NCBI GenBank assembly: GCA_942492835.1
Contig: OW818645.1
Coordinates: 3,100,001-3,164,000 of the forward strand
DNA: 64,000 bases
From: GWB2-37-7 sp942492835
Lineage (GTDB): Bacteria; Bacillota; Clostridia; Lutisporales; Lutisporaceae
Reading direction: 5' to 3'
The notes beneath the pieces are model-generated. The model saw nothing but the letters and a program-made list of their open reading frames with translations. It was not told the DNA's origin and did not search any database. The translations under genes were made by a program, and so were the position numbers. Below, in pieces: positions 9,521-17,466 of this stretch; position 1 is the stretch's first letter, and the number at the start of each line of letters is the position of its first letter.

Positions 9521-9581
9521 TAGACATTGTGTTAATTTGGTGTTATAGTATAAATTAGCACTCATCGGTGAAGAGTGCTAA
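9521..9581 (+). promoter_or_regulatory. promoter with perfect CIRCE (HrcA) operator
   Basis: TTAGCACTC (9555-9563), a 9-base spacer, GAGTGCTAA (9573-9581): an exact match to the CIRCE element bound by the heat-shock repressor HrcA, with pairing extended to 16 bp per arm. Just upstream, TAGACA (9521-9526), 17 bases, TATAGT (9544-9549) forms a sigma-A promoter that would start within the operator, the usual arrangement. CIRCE normally precedes groESL or hrcA-dnaK. Here no chaperone gene follows; the next features are a short terminator and a glycosyltransferase gene. Confidence 0.85.
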
Positions 9582-9604
9582 TTTATACAAATAAATAGAA
9601 ATTT

Positions 9605-9636
9605 AAAGCCACTTTTTGTTAAGTAGCTTTTTTTTT
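9605..9636 (+). terminator. short terminator downstream of the CIRCE promoter
   Basis: AAGCCACTT, loop TTTGTT, AAGTAGCTT, then nine T residues. The stem has one C/A mismatch. It would end a transcript from the CIRCE promoter after roughly 70-80 nucleotides, leaving a possible short RNA, or it may act as an attenuator for the gene at 9720. Confidence 0.65.
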
Positions 9637-9719
9637 ATATAAATTGGAGAAAATAACTGATAAAGCTGTTGCAAAGCTTACAAGTGCAATAGAAACAGTA
9701 TCAAAAAGGAGTTAACATA

Positions 9720-11264
9720 ATGAATGAAAAAAGAGTATTAGTTGGAAGTCCAGTATATCAAAAACTAGAAATATTGGACAAATTTTTAAAGTCTTTAAAG
9801 AATCTTAGCAGAGATACAATATCTATTGATTATATGTTTGTTGATGATAATATCGACGGAAACTCTAGCAAGTTATTAGCTAAGTTTGAAAGAGAAGAAT
9901 CAACTGTTATTATCCTTCCTAGCAGTAATAAGGGAGAGTATCTGTGTGATGATAAATCTCATCACTGGGACGATGACTTAATGTTAAGGGTAGCAAATTA
10001 TAAAAATTCTATAATTAATTACGCAATAGAAAATAACTATGACTATCTATTTTTTGTGGATTCTGATTTAGTTTTACATCCTAATCTGATTGAACATCTA
10101 AAAAATTCAAATAAGGATATTATCTCTGAAATATTTTGGAGTCAGTGGCATAATGATAGACCTTTTGAACCAAATGTTTGGCTGTTTGATGAATATGATT
10201 TAGTTCCTAAGAGATTAGGTGAAAAGCTGAGCGAAAAAGAGATGGATATTCGACAAACGGGATTTTTGAACCAGCTTAGAATACCCGGCTTGTATGAAGT
10301 TGGCGGATTGGGAGCGTGTACTTTGATTAGCAGAGCAGCATTGGTAGAGGGAGTTAGTTTTAAGCCTGTTAAAAATTTAACCATACATGGAGAAGACAGG
10401 TTTTTCTGCATACGAGCGGCTGTGCTTGGTATTGACCTTTTCGTTGATACGCATTATCCTGCATATCATATTTATAGAGAGCAAGACTTAGCTGGTGTGC
10501 AAGATTATATAAAAAGCTGTAAAGCAAACCCAACATTTGCACGTCAATATAAGGATCAAGATAATAAGATTACTCTTTCAATGATAGTGAAAAATGAGGA
10601 AAAGCGTTATTTAAATCAGGTGCTAAATAGTCTAAAAGGACATATTGATGAAGCTGTCATAATTGACGATGGAAGCACAGATAACACAATTCAGATTTGT
10701 AAAGAAATGTTACAAGGTATACCCCTACACATTATAAAAAATGAGCAATCTATGTTTGCTAATGAGGTGGAACTTAGAAAAAAGCAGTGGAGCGAAACCA
10801 TAAAAACTAATCCTGACTGGATTTTAAATCTTGATGCAGATGAAATATTAGAAGATGGTTTTTGGGATAATGCTGAAAGCCTTATGAATAGACATGATTT
10901 TGACCTTTATTTCTTTAGACTATATGATATGTGGGATGAGACTCATTATCGTGAGGACAAATTTTGGAATGCACACAGTATTTACAGACCTTTTCTAATG
11001 AGATATCAGCCACATTTTAATTATGTGTGGAATGAGATGCCACAACACTGTGGTAGATTCCCGTTAAATGTTTTATTGTTACCCAAGACTACATCTGAAT
11101 TTAGGATAAAGCATTTTGGCTGGGCTACCAAAACAGATAGAGCAGCAAAACATGAAAGATACAAGTTATTAGATCCAGATGCTTTGTATGGGAGTAGCGA
11201 ACAATATGATTCAATTATGGACATCAATCCCAATTTAATAAAGTGGGAGAGTCAAATTATATGA
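9720..11264 (+). CDS. two-domain glycosyltransferase-type protein
   Basis: 514 residues with two nucleotide-sugar transferase-like halves. The N-terminal part (1-270) has YLFFVDSDLVLHPNL, a DxD-like metal site in a GT-A fold, and GGLGACTLISRAAL. The second half begins about 283 with KITLSMIVKNEEKRYLNQVL and has VIIDDGSTDNT and ILNLDADEI, hallmarks of GT2 family transferases. No membrane segment is seen, so it should act on the cytoplasmic face. The next gene overlaps by ATGA, so the two are translationally coupled. A role in cell-surface or protein glycosylation is inferred. The nearest promoter is the CIRCE one, with a terminator between. RBS AAGGAG. Confidence 0.8.
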   Translation: MNEKRVLVGSPVYQKLEILDKFLKSLKNLSRDTISIDYMFVDDNIDGNSSKLLAKFEREESTVIILPSSNKGEYLCDDKSHHWDDDLMLRVANYKNSIINYAIENNYDYLFFVDSDLVLHPNLIEHLKNSNKDIISEIFWSQWHNDRPFEPNVWLFDEYDLVPKRLGEKLSEKEMDIRQTGFLNQLRIPGLYEVGGLGACTLISRAALVEGVSFKPVKNLTIHGEDRFFCIRAAVLGIDLFVDTHYPAYHIYREQDLAGVQDYIKSCKANPTFARQYKDQDNKITLSMIVKNEEKRYLNQVLNSLKGHIDEAVIIDDGSTDNTIQICKEMLQGIPLHIIKNEQSMFANEVELRKKQWSETIKTNPDWILNLDADEILEDGFWDNAESLMNRHDFDLYFFRLYDMWDETHYREDKFWNAHSIYRPFLMRYQPHFNYVWNEMPQHCGRFPLNVLLLPKTTSEFRIKHFGWATKTDRAAKHERYKLLDPDALYGSSEQYDSIMDINPNLIKWESQII

Positions 11265-12508
11265 AAATAGAAGAAAAGAAAATAAATGTGGGAATCGGAT
11301 TTGTAACAGGACGCAAGAATTTTAAAGATGTTGTCAAAACTTATATTTATAACTGGAATGAATCAGGGGTTGAAAAGAACAAAAAAATTGCTCTTCATCT
11401 ATTTGTTGCTTATGATTTAAAATATAAAAAGACAAAAGTAAGTGATTATAAAATCATAGATGAAGAAATATTAGATATAGTAGATTCAGCTTATTATATA
11501 GGCGATTCATCAATATTAAATGAGGCTCAATATTTGGTCGAAAAGAAAGTTATTAATATAAAAGAAGCTAAATTGATATTTGGCGATGGTTATGCAAAAA
11601 AAAGAAATATGATTTTGTATTTTGCAATAAAAAATAGAATGGACTATCTTATTTTTCTTGATGATGATGAATATCCTATAGCAACTATAAAAATAGATGA
11701 TAGCATTGTATGGAAAGGTCAAGAAGTTTTAGCAACACATATTAGTAATATTAAAAATGTTGATATTACTCATGGGTATCACTGTGGATATATTTCTCCT
11801 ATCCCATATATGGAATTCAACGATAAGCTTTCCGAAGACGATTTTAAGATATTTATAGAATCGATAAGCAACGATATTGTTAACTGGGATTCAATAAAAG
11901 AGAAAATGAATGATGGTGGAGTTACATATGCCGACCTTGATATAATTAATAGAGAGACCAATAAAGTCGTTAAAGAGATAGACGGCATGAAATTTATTTC
12001 TGGTGCCAATTTAGGTTTTAATCTTAAAAATACTAATAAAATATTTCCCTTCTACAACCCACCAGGTGCTAGGGGAGAAGATACTTTTTTAAGCACGAGC
12101 ATTGGTAAATGTGATGTATGGAAAATTCCTTGCTATACTTTTCATGATGGATTTGGAATTTATGAACATTTGCTTCAGGGAGTACTGCCTAAGAAATTAA
12201 AAAATATAAAGGCTGATTCAGGCAAAAATACAAAAAGATTTTTGAAAGCTTCAATCGGCTGGATTAGGTACAAACCACTTTTACTATATATTACTCAAAG
12301 AGATAATTACGATGCAGAAATCATTAAAATGAGAGAAAATCTGCTTAATGTAATTCCAAAAGTTTGCGAATATTTTGGAAACGATGATTTTAAAAAGATA
12401 TCGGAAGAACTTGAATTTTATCATACACATGTAGAAGAGCATTTTAACGAGTTTAAACAAACTAGAGAAACATGGTTCAAAATATTGCAATTTCTAAGAG
12501 CTAGTTAA
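11261..12508 (+). CDS. glycosyltransferase-like protein coupled to the upstream gene
   Basis: 415 residues from the ATG at 11261, which overlaps the upstream stop as ATGA. MDYLIFLDDDEYP (about residues 127-139) is a DxD-type motif as in GT-A transferases, and FISGANLGFN followed by FYNPPGARGEDTFLS resembles acceptor or nucleotide-binding segments of that fold. The N-terminal part (VGIGFVTGRKNF) is consistent with a Rossmann-like start. I do not recognise a named family. No signal peptide or membrane segments. The partnership with the two-domain glycosyltransferase suggests both act on one glycan. It ends before a 190-base AT-rich gap. Confidence 0.55.
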   Translation: MKIEEKKINVGIGFVTGRKNFKDVVKTYIYNWNESGVEKNKKIALHLFVAYDLKYKKTKVSDYKIIDEEILDIVDSAYYIGDSSILNEAQYLVEKKVINIKEAKLIFGDGYAKKRNMILYFAIKNRMDYLIFLDDDEYPIATIKIDDSIVWKGQEVLATHISNIKNVDITHGYHCGYISPIPYMEFNDKLSEDDFKIFIESISNDIVNWDSIKEKMNDGGVTYADLDIINRETNKVVKEIDGMKFISGANLGFNLKNTNKIFPFYNPPGARGEDTFLSTSIGKCDVWKIPCYTFHDGFGIYEHLLQGVLPKKLKNIKADSGKNTKRFLKASIGWIRYKPLLLYITQRDNYDAEIIKMRENLLNVIPKVCEYFGNDDFKKISEELEFYHTHVEEHFNEFKQTRETWFKILQFLRAS

Positions 12509-12696
12509 TTGGTTATATGCTGTTATATATCAAAAGGCAGGTGTCCTTATTGTCTTTATAGCAGATATTGTGTATACATAATATATTGTAAAACGAATAT
12601 TTATGACCTATATCATAATATAGTTAGTATGATATAATCTAAACGTTGAGCCTATTTAGGTTTTATATGTACTTAACTAGATTTGGAGGAACTAAT

Positions 12697-13230
12697 ATGA
12701 AAAAACTATTGACAAAAAACATGGTATTGTCAGGATTGTTTATTGCTCTTGGGCTTATAATGCCATTTCTAACAGCACAAATCCCAAGTGTAGGAAGTAG
12801 ACTATTGCCAATGCACATTCCGGTTTTACTTTGCGGCTTTGTTTGTGGATGGCAATATGGCTTGATTGTTGGATTTATTGCACCATTGTTTAGAAGTATT
12901 TTATTTGGAATGCCACCTATGTTTCCTATTGCTGTTGCCATGGCTTTTGAACTAGCCACTTATGGTTGTGTAGCAGGACTTCTATATAAATTACTTCCTA
13001 AAAAGAATATTTATATATATATATCATTGATATTATCTATGATTTGTGGAAGAATCGTATTTGGCATTGTAAACATCTTCCTATATGGACTGAGCGGATC
13101 TGCATTTACATGGAAAATCTTTTTTGCTGGCACATTTATAAATGCAATTCCAGGTATAGTATTACAAATCATTATCATCCCTAGTATTATCATAGCTCTA
13201 TCAAGAGCAAAGCTTATAGAAAATGTGTAA
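12697..13230 (+). CDS. ECF transporter S component
   Basis: 177 residues, very hydrophobic, five or six membrane segments, beginning MKKLLTKNMVLSGLFIALG. The start is set by GGAGG 10 bases upstream. The pattern MVLSGLFIALGLIMPFL, then LLPMHIPVLLCGFVCGWQYG and FRSILFGMPPMFP, is typical of the substrate-binding S subunits of energy-coupling-factor vitamin importers, in the pantothenate/folate-like group. No ECF ATPases or T subunit lie nearby, so it would use a shared module encoded elsewhere. Its stop overlaps the start of the kinase-like gene by 8 bases, suggesting that the imported compound is phosphorylated by that product. Confidence 0.8.
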   Translation: MKKLLTKNMVLSGLFIALGLIMPFLTAQIPSVGSRLLPMHIPVLLCGFVCGWQYGLIVGFIAPLFRSILFGMPPMFPIAVAMAFELATYGCVAGLLYKLLPKKNIYIYISLILSMICGRIVFGIVNIFLYGLSGSAFTWKIFFAGTFINAIPGIVLQIIIIPSIIIALSRAKLIENV

Positions 13231-14308
13231 TAAACTGGACATGAAAAGTTTAATACAAAAACAGTATAGTATATATCCAAAGATGCAGATTCAAGATATG
13301 GTCAAGTTGATATATCAGAATGAATTTGCTGGCGGACACATGATTAAAAATGAAAATGACAGTTTACAGAGATTGCAGGAGGAATGTCATATTTTGGATT
13401 GGAATTCTCCAAACGTAAGTATACCAGAATATGCTTTTGAGGAAATAGGCAATGATCTTTGCAGACTGCATTTAAGAGCTTTACAATGTAATAATATAGA
13501 GCTTACAACTATAAATCATTTCTTTTTAAACACCGCAAATTCAATTTGTGGAAGTGTTCAAAGCTTTGAAGAGAAATTGGAGATACTCAGACAATGCTGT
13601 AAGAATAAAGAGCTGCCTTATCCATTAGAAGAGTTTGATGCTTATTTGCAGGAATATAAACATCAAGGCTATCGACCAGTAAGTCACAGTGAGATTTATC
13701 GGACTGCTTATGCTCCTGCATACCGCATTGTAAAATCAGAATATCGTGACTTTTATGAGATATTCTGCAAAATCGACTTACTGATGAAATCAAAGGGTAC
13801 AGTCAATGTAGCTATTGATGGAAACAGCGGTGCAGGGAAAAGCACACTCGCCTCACTATTAAGTAATATATATGATTGCAACATATTCCATATGGATGAT
13901 TTCTTTCTAACAGCTAAACTCAAGACAGAAGAACGTCTAAAAGAGGTTGGAGGAAATGTAGATTATATGCGGTTCAAGCAGGAGGTAATAGATAGATTAA
14001 ATAGCCACTGCGAATTTCAATATCGCATATATGATTGCAAGCAAATGGATTTTAGTAAATCAATATTGGTAAATCCTAAAAAACTGAATATTATAGAGGG
14101 TTCTTACAGTATGCACCCTACTATAATGAACAATTATGATTTGAAGATATTTTTACATATTGACGAAGAAGAACAAAGCAGTCGTATTTTAAAAAGAAAT
14201 GGGGCTTCTATGCTAAGAAAATTTCTATGCGAATGGATACCAATGGAAAATATATATTTTACAGAAATGAGAATTCAGGAGCAGAGTGATTTAATTTTTA
14301 AGATATAA
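13223..14308 (+). CDS. uridine kinase-like P-loop kinase with N-terminal extension
   Basis: 361 residues. The C-terminal half holds VAIDGNSGAGKSTLA (P-loop, about residues 197-211) and CNIFHMDDFFL, the DxxDFF pattern of the uridine kinase/phosphoribulokinase group, then NIIEGSYSMHP. The N-terminal 190 residues contain a segment (KLIYQNEFAGGHMI) found in front of such kinases in clostridia but of no known role. It phosphorylates a small hydroxyl-bearing metabolite, probably a nucleoside or vitamin. The 8-base overlap with the S-component gene supports a salvage pair. No RBS stands before either ATG (13223 or 13241), so translational coupling is likely. Confidence 0.7.
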   Translation: MCNKLDMKSLIQKQYSIYPKMQIQDMVKLIYQNEFAGGHMIKNENDSLQRLQEECHILDWNSPNVSIPEYAFEEIGNDLCRLHLRALQCNNIELTTINHFFLNTANSICGSVQSFEEKLEILRQCCKNKELPYPLEEFDAYLQEYKHQGYRPVSHSEIYRTAYAPAYRIVKSEYRDFYEIFCKIDLLMKSKGTVNVAIDGNSGAGKSTLASLLSNIYDCNIFHMDDFFLTAKLKTEERLKEVGGNVDYMRFKQEVIDRLNSHCEFQYRIYDCKQMDFSKSILVNPKKLNIIEGSYSMHPTIMNNYDLKIFLHIDEEEQSSRILKRNGASMLRKFLCEWIPMENIYFTEMRIQEQSDLIFKI

Positions 14309-14430
14309 TTCTATGAGAAATTAGTATGAATAATTATGATTTTACAAGGAAAGATATAAATGCTAGAATAAAAGTGACAATGTATTTGCTTGCAGTAATT
14401 TGCTTGGGGATACAGGGTTTAATTATTATT

Positions 14431-14540
14431 ACCTGACCGCAAGGTATTTCTGAGCGGAAAGGCGCGCATTCAGCATGTGTGTGTTCTTTTGTTGCTGTTT
14501 TGCTCCCTTTTCGTAAAAATTACGGAAAGGGAGCTTTTTA
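14431..14540 (+). promoter_or_regulatory. structured leader ending in a terminator, upstream of the hydrogenase-maturation unit
   Basis: Two small hairpins (ACCT/AGGT, 14431-14445; CTGAGCG with CGC and TCAG, 14450-14473) contain CCGC in the first loop and GCGG in the second, which could pair as a pseudoknot. About 28 bases later comes a strong terminator: GCTCCCTTTTCGTAA, loop, TTACGGAAAGGGAGC, TTTTT (14502-14540). The RBS AGGAGGTGG and GTG start follow 10-20 bases after that. A local rise in GC against the flanks supports a structured RNA. The layout fits transcription attenuation or a riboswitch; I do not recognise the aptamer class. The terminator alone could also end the upstream kinase transcript. 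Confidence 0.5.
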
Positions 14541-14562
14541 CTTATATAGGAGGTGGTAAGTT

Positions 14563-14811
14563 GTGGAGAAGAGAATTGGAATAGTCGGTATAGTAATTGA
14601 AGATCTTTCATGTGCTGAAAACGTAAATGTAATACTTCATGAATTTGCTGGGCTGATTGTTGGAAGGATGGGGATTCCTTATAAAGAACGAGGTGTATCA
14701 GTCATATCCATAATTGTCGATGGAAGTAACGATGAAATAAGTGCTTTGACTGGCAAGCTGGGCAGAGTGACTGGTGCATCGGTAAAATCTATGATTACAA
14801 AAAATAATTAG
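14563..14811 (+). CDS. TM1266-type iron-only hydrogenase system regulator
   Basis: 82 residues from a GTG preceded by AGGAGGTGG. The sequence RIGIVGIVIEDLS, then VNVILHEFAGLIVGRMGIPY and VSVISIIVDGSNDEISALTG, matches the small ferredoxin-fold (ACT/NikR-C-like) proteins annotated as putative iron-only hydrogenase system regulators. It has no DNA-binding domain, so it probably binds a ligand or partner rather than DNA. The hydG gene begins 23 bases downstream. Confidence 0.85.
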   Translation: MEKRIGIVGIVIEDLSCAENVNVILHEFAGLIVGRMGIPYKERGVSVISIIVDGSNDEISALTGKLGRVTGASVKSMITKNN

Positions 14812-14834
14812 TAAAATGGAAGGAAGCGTAAAAT

Positions 14835-16286
14835 ATGAATTTTCTAAAAAAATATGAAAAAGAATTTGAGAAGTACGATAAACTCGACCATGATTTTATA
14901 GATGACGATAAGATTTGGTCACAACTAAACAAATGGGAAAATCCATCTAAAGAAGATGTTCGACGAGTATTGGAAAAGGCAGAACAATGTGTTCGACTTG
15001 AACCCGAAGAAACTGCAATTCTTATACAAAATAAAGATGAAGAAACCATACAAGAGATGTATGAGGTGGCTCACAGATTAAAGCAACAAGTCTATGGAGA
15101 TCGTATTGTATTTTTTGCGCCGCTTTACATAAGTGACGAATGCGCAAATAATTGTAAATACTGTGGTTTCCGTAGCAGTAACACTACAATGCGACGTAAA
15201 ACACTTTGCATGGATGAAATAGAGCAGGAAGTAAAGATTATGATTGAAGAGGGACAAAAACGAACTGTACTTGTTTATGGCGAATCTCCTACTACAGAAG
15301 TAGAGTATATGTGTGAAACAGTCAAAAAGGTATACAGTGTAAAAACACAGCACGGAGAAATCCGTCGTGCAAATATCAATTGCGCTCCTCTTACAGTTGA
15401 AGAATTAAAAAAATTAAAAGCTGTGGATATAGGAACCTTCCAGGTTTTTCAGGAAACTTACCATCATGAAACCTACCGTCAAATGCATCCAGCTGGAACT
15501 ATTAAGGGACACTATCGCTGGAGACTGTACTGCATGGACAGAGCGCAGGAAGCAGGGGTAGACGATAATGGTATCGGTGTACTGTTTGGACTGTATGACT
15601 GGCGGTTTGAGGTTATGGGACTTTTATACCATGCCATACATCTGGAAGAGACCTTTAATGGTGTGGGACCACATACAATTTCCTTCCCACGTATAACCTA
15701 TGCAACAGGAACACCATTCTCTGAGCATCCAGAATATGCAGTTAACGACAGCGACTTTAAGAAGCTGGTTGCTATTTTACGTCTTTCTGTTCCATATACA
15801 GGTCTTATCTGTACTGCACGTGAATCTGACAGTGTACGAAAGGAGCTAATTCCTTTTGGAGTATCGCAAATTGATGCAGGAACTCGTATTGGGGTTGGTG
15901 CTTATGCACAGTCCAAAAGAGCAAATGAGCTTCCTGATAAAGAGCAGTTCTCTATCAATGACTCAAGAACCTTGGATGATGTAGTAAGAGAAATCTGTGA
16001 AATGAATTATATACCATCCTTCTGTACTTCATGCTATCGTGCAGGTCGTACTGGAGAAAAGTTTATGAAGGTTGCCAAATCCAAGTTTGTGCATAATTTC
16101 TGTATGCCAAATGGTATTTTTACATTTAAAGAATATCTACTTGACTATGCATCAGCTGAAACAAAAGCAATAGGCGAAAAGGTGTTAAAAGAGCATATAG
16201 AGCAATTTAAGGGAGAACCTGTTTATGAGACTATACTTGAAAATTTAAAAAGAATAGAAAATGGTGAGCGTGACTTGCGTTTATAG
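14835..16286 (+). CDS. hydG: [FeFe]-hydrogenase maturase HydG
   Basis: 483 residues. The radical SAM motif CANNCKYC (Cys 103, 107, 110) lies after IVFFAPLYISDE. The ThiH/HydG-like barrel and the C-terminal CTSCYRAGRTG with a further Cys in NFCMPNGI give the second 4Fe-4S cluster (CxxC...C) that distinguishes HydG from ThiH. HydG cleaves tyrosine to give the CO and CN ligands of the hydrogenase H-cluster. HydE, HydF and the hydrogenase are not in the window. Neighbours are the TM1266-like regulator upstream and a terminator downstream. RBS GGAAGG. Confidence 0.93.
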   Translation: MNFLKKYEKEFEKYDKLDHDFIDDDKIWSQLNKWENPSKEDVRRVLEKAEQCVRLEPEETAILIQNKDEETIQEMYEVAHRLKQQVYGDRIVFFAPLYISDECANNCKYCGFRSSNTTMRRKTLCMDEIEQEVKIMIEEGQKRTVLVYGESPTTEVEYMCETVKKVYSVKTQHGEIRRANINCAPLTVEELKKLKAVDIGTFQVFQETYHHETYRQMHPAGTIKGHYRWRLYCMDRAQEAGVDDNGIGVLFGLYDWRFEVMGLLYHAIHLEETFNGVGPHTISFPRITYATGTPFSEHPEYAVNDSDFKKLVAILRLSVPYTGLICTARESDSVRKELIPFGVSQIDAGTRIGVGAYAQSKRANELPDKEQFSINDSRTLDDVVREICEMNYIPSFCTSCYRAGRTGEKFMKVAKSKFVHNFCMPNGIFTFKEYLLDYASAETKAIGEKVLKEHIEQFKGEPVYETILENLKRIENGERDLRL

Positions 16287-16413
16287 AAGCAGCCACTATG
16301 GATATAAATATTATTTAAATTTGAAAGAGAGCCTATGGAACTATATCTGCAAAAACTATTTATGAGTTCTATATAATAAGAAATTTCTATAAAAGCTGAT
16401 TTGAGCTTTTAAC

Positions 16414-16458
16414 AAAATATGTTCCCACAGACTTATGTTTTGAGGGAACATATTTTTT
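16414..16458 (+). terminator. terminator after hydG
   Basis: AAAATATGTTCCC and GGGAACATATTTT form a 13-bp perfect stem around a 17-base loop, followed by T-rich sequence. The 280-base gap between hydG and the MOSC gene holds nothing else that I recognise. Confidence 0.85.
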
Positions 16459-16566
16459 ATATTGCAGTCGTATCTTTTCCCAAAAATATCAATAGATATA
16501 TACAATAAAAAGGAAATGTAATATCATATCAATTAAAGGATTAACATATGTAGGAGGAGATTTTTA

Positions 16567-17001
16567 ATGAATAATGGTTTTATCTATTCTATTTCTATTA
16601 GTCCAGAAAGAGGACAGCTAAAAAAAGAAGTAGTAGAAGTAAATATTATAGAAAATTATGGGATAGAAAATGATGGACATGCAGGTGAATGGGGTCGTCA
16701 GATAACATGTCTTAACTTGGCTAGTGTAGAAAAATCAAATGAAATACATAAGCTAAATATGGGGCCTGGTGACTTTGCAGAGAATATATTAATTGGTGGA
16801 GTGGACTTTTCTAAGCTATTAGTTGGAAGTAGACTAAGATTGGGTTCAAATGCTGTTTTAGAGATTACTCAAATTGGTAAGGAGGATCATCCAAGTGTAG
16901 TCACAAGAAATTTTGGAGTAAGTCTATTGCCTAGCGAAGGATTGTTTTGTAAAGTTATTGTTGGAGGCAAGGTTAAAAAAGGAGATAATGTATATATATA
17001 A
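16567..17001 (+). CDS. MOSC-domain protein
   Basis: 144 residues. The features GIENDGHAG.WGRQITCLN, LNMGPGDFAENILIGG and LLVGSRLRLGSNAVLEITQIG are those of the short stand-alone MOSC domain related to the C-terminal domain of molybdenum-cofactor sulfurase. The usual MOSC cysteine is not obvious in the C-terminal half, where ...HPSVVTRNFGVSLLPSEG is followed by LFCKVIVGG (one Cys). RBS GGAGGAG. Such proteins are tied to molybdenum cofactor or sulfur transfer. Closeness to hydG may be chance, since a terminator separates them. Confidence 0.75.
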   Translation: MNNGFIYSISISPERGQLKKEVVEVNIIENYGIENDGHAGEWGRQITCLNLASVEKSNEIHKLNMGPGDFAENILIGGVDFSKLLVGSRLRLGSNAVLEITQIGKEDHPSVVTRNFGVSLLPSEGLFCKVIVGGKVKKGDNVYI

Positions 17002-17129
17002 AAGAAATATACGCTACCATAGCTTCCCAATTTGAGGTATAATAAAGCTAAGCTATGGGTTTAACATGAAACCTTTATAAAATAGCAGATTTAATGAGTA
17101 TTAGTCTATATAATTTAGGAGGGAATGTT

Positions 17130-17219
17130 ATGGGAGATAAAAATCCAAAACCAAAGAGCGAGAACAAGAAAAAGCCAAAAGAAGAAAAAGTCAAGAAGGA
17201 AAAAAAGAAATACGCATAA
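17130..17219 (+). CDS. Lys-rich miniprotein (29 aa)
   Basis: ATG at 17130 after GGAGGGAA, 29 codons, reading MGDKNPKPKSENKKK and continuing with Lys/Glu/Pro to KKYA. More than a third of the residues are Lys. The RBS, a downstream perfect terminator and similar tiny Lys-rich proteins in other Firmicutes make it a likely real gene of unknown function, perhaps nucleic-acid binding. Confidence 0.55.
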   Translation: MGDKNPKPKSENKKKPKEEKVKKEKKKYA

Positions 17220-17228
17220 GTAACAAAT

Positions 17229-17263
17229 AAAGGTACCAAGGCTATAGCCTTGGTACCTTTGTT
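17229..17263. terminator. perfect 32-bp palindromic terminator
   Basis: AAAGGTACCAAGGCTA is directly followed by its reverse complement, then GTTTGTT. The symmetry allows use from either strand. It closes the miniprotein gene. Confidence 0.85.
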
Positions 17264-17351
17264 TGTTATGGATATTCCATACGTATTTATCTACTTGGTG
17301 TGAAATACTCTACTCCAACCCACTCATATTGTGTATCTTAGTAGGTCGTTG

Positions 17352-17380
17352 GTCGCCTCTCACGCGGAGGCGTGGATTGA
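17352..17380 (+). CRISPR. single orphan type I-C-like CRISPR repeat
   Basis: The 29 bases begin GTCGCCTCTCACGCGG and end AGGCGTGGATTGA, with the CGCCTC/GAGGCG stem and the GTGGATTGA tail characteristic of subtype I-C repeats; the usual AAAC/AAAT end is replaced by GTAT. Only one copy is present, no spacer-repeat unit can be read on either side and no cas gene is in the window. I read it as the degenerate terminal repeat left after loss of an array, or a repeat carried here by recombination. Confidence 0.6.
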
Positions 17381-17466
17381 GTATACATTTTTTGTTATTT
17401 ATAAAGCATAAGGTATTATGATATAATATTTCGTATACATAAAATAATACGGAAAGAAGAGTTGTA

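Noticed and set aside
9548..9588. The 16-bp inverted repeat as a terminator of topB
   Set aside because: No T run follows, the spacing and sequence equal CIRCE exactly, and a promoter lies correctly in front.
9655..9716. Frame reading LEKITDKAVAKLTSAIETVS before the glycosyltransferase, checked as a groES or groEL remnant
   Set aside because: It does not resemble the start or end of either chaperone.
14431..14473. Leader hairpins as a T-box, Moco, c-di-GMP, THF or preQ1 riboswitch
   Set aside because: None of the conserved core sequences of those classes that I know can be found; left as an unassigned leader.
17290..17306. TTGGTGTGAAAT as the end of a second, degenerate CRISPR repeat
   Set aside because: Only about 9 of 11 end bases match, the stem part is missing, and the gap to the clear repeat would be 45 bases, too long for a type I-C spacer.
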